Below, piece by piece: positions 6,366 to 7,042 of a stretch of 7,042 nucleotides of DNA. The notes under the pieces were generated by a model, which worked only from the letters and a program-made list of their open reading frames with translations, had not been told where the DNA came from and did not search any database. Source of the DNA: Fidelibacterota bacterium. Its GTDB lineage: Bacteria > Fidelibacterota > Marinisomatia > Marinisomatales > S15-B10. Position 1 is the first letter of the stretch. Each line of letters begins with the position of its first letter. The stretch is taken from NCBI GenBank assembly GCA_002691365.1, contig NZHL01000018.1, forward strand, positions 29,514-36,555, given 5' to 3'. A program made the translations under genes and the position numbers.

Positions 6366-7042
6366 TTGAAAATTTTTTTAATGGGGTTTGGTAGAATTGG
6401 AAGAAATATTTATCGTTTAGGATATAATAATTCTGATTTTGATTTTGTTGGAATAAGCGATTTAGGTAGACCGGATACATTGTGTTATCTTCTTCAAAAT
6501 GACTCATTGCATGGTAAATTTAACCATAAAGTTCAATGTGCTGGGTCAACTATGGATGTTGAGGGTAAATCAATAGAAATTTATCCTGGATATAGTCCTT
6601 CTGAAATACCTTGGGATAAAATTGATATAGATGTTGTTATTGATTCAACTGGTGTAATTTGGGATGATAATGAGCTTAAACATTATAATGCAAATACAAA
6701 ATTAACAGTCATAACTTCTAATACAAATCATGATTTTGATCGAATAGTTATTCCTGGAATAAATGATGGTTCAATTTCTAAAGATGATTCAATTATTTCT
6801 CCATCATCTTCTACTACTCAGGCTTTAGCATTAATGTTAGATGTTTTAGATTCTGGTTTCGGCATTCAAAATTCAATGATGACAACCGTTCATGCATATA
6901 CTGCTGATCAGCCTTTAGCTGATGATACAAAATTTAGAACAAGAAGAAGTAGGTCTGCAGTAGAAAATATTATACCAAATCATTCAGAATCTCCAAAAAT
7001 TATTGAAAAGATTTTACCCAAATTTAAAGGTAAAATTGCAGG
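6366..7042 (+). CDS. GAPDH-family protein with catalytic Cys replaced by Ser (3'-partial)
   Basis: About 225 of an expected 330-340 residues are present; the frame runs off the window end. From the TTG at 6366 the protein opens MKIFLMGFGRIGRN, the Rossmann NAD-binding motif of phosphorylating glyceraldehyde-3-phosphate dehydrogenases. Other family marks are Asp32, NDSLHGKF (45-52), STGV (94-97), TVHAYTADQ (174-182), RRSRSAVENIIP (193-204) and LPKFKGKIAG at the end. The usual active-site motif SNASCTTNCLA appears here as SPSSSTTQALA (145-155), so the catalytic Cys is Ser149, while His176 is kept. The Thr-Gly-Ala-Ala-Lys phosphate loop reads S-E-S-P-K (207-211), and the SAP-type loop near 118-120 reads SNT. 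Classical GAPDH forms a thioester on this Cys, so normal glycolytic activity is unlikely. It may be an inactive paralogue, a regulator or an enzyme with a different reaction. I withhold the symbol gapA for that reason. Confidence 0.88.
   Translation, partial: MKIFLMGFGRIGRNIYRLGYNNSDFDFVGISDLGRPDTLCYLLQNDSLHGKFNHKVQCAGSTMDVEGKSIEIYPGYSPSEIPWDKIDIDVVIDSTGVIWDDNELKHYNANTKLTVITSNTNHDFDRIVIPGINDGSISKDDSIISPSSSTTQALALMLDVLDSGFGIQNSMMTTVHAYTADQPLADDTKFRTRRSRSAVENIIPNHSESPKIIEKILPKFKGKIA

Noticed and set aside
6325..6507. Minus-strand open frame of 60 codons
   Set aside because: Opposite the start of the GAPDH-like gene, which has a ribosome site and the GFGRIGR motif.

Overview
This is an AT-rich bacterial window with four genes, all on the + strand and closely packed. 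The largest non-coding gap is about 90 bases. The combination of a multiheme cytochrome with a TPR tail, a large surface lipoprotein built from fibronectin-like and propeller repeats, low GC and weak Shine-Dalgarno signals fits the FCB side of the bacterial tree (Bacteroidota, Ignavibacteria or Candidatus Marinimicrobia-like). This placement is an inference from style; no marker gene confirms it.

Layout. (1) Positions 1-2080 hold the 3' part of a multiheme c-type cytochrome: five heme-attachment motifs, a C-terminal beta-type region with a GHSFPGG motif, and about five tetratricopeptide repeats. Its N-terminus lies outside the window. (2) After 61 bases comes a 1143-residue predicted lipoprotein (2142-5573). 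It has one Ig-like domain, seven fibronectin-III-like repeats of 94-96 residues, and a C-terminal seven-blade propeller-like domain whose repeat is 52 residues almost without deviation. (3) Overlapping its last 20 bases is a 240-residue six-helix membrane protein resembling DUF998 (5554-6276). (4) After an 89-base gap with a possible promoter and a good Shine-Dalgarno sequence, a glyceraldehyde-3-phosphate dehydrogenase (GAPDH)-family gene begins at a TTG (6366) and runs off the window end.

How they fit together. Genes 1-3 could form one transcription unit serving the cell envelope: an exported electron-transfer protein, a surface-anchored repeat protein and an inner-membrane protein. No direct functional link can be read from the sequence. 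The most striking observation is in gene 4. It aligns without gaps to classical GAPDH through the catalytic domain, yet the catalytic cysteine is serine (residue 149) and the phosphate-binding Thr-Gly loop is changed, while the catalytic histidine (176) and the NAD-binding motifs are kept. It is therefore a candidate catalytically altered or inactive GAPDH paralogue. No RNA genes, mobile elements or CRISPR arrays were seen.
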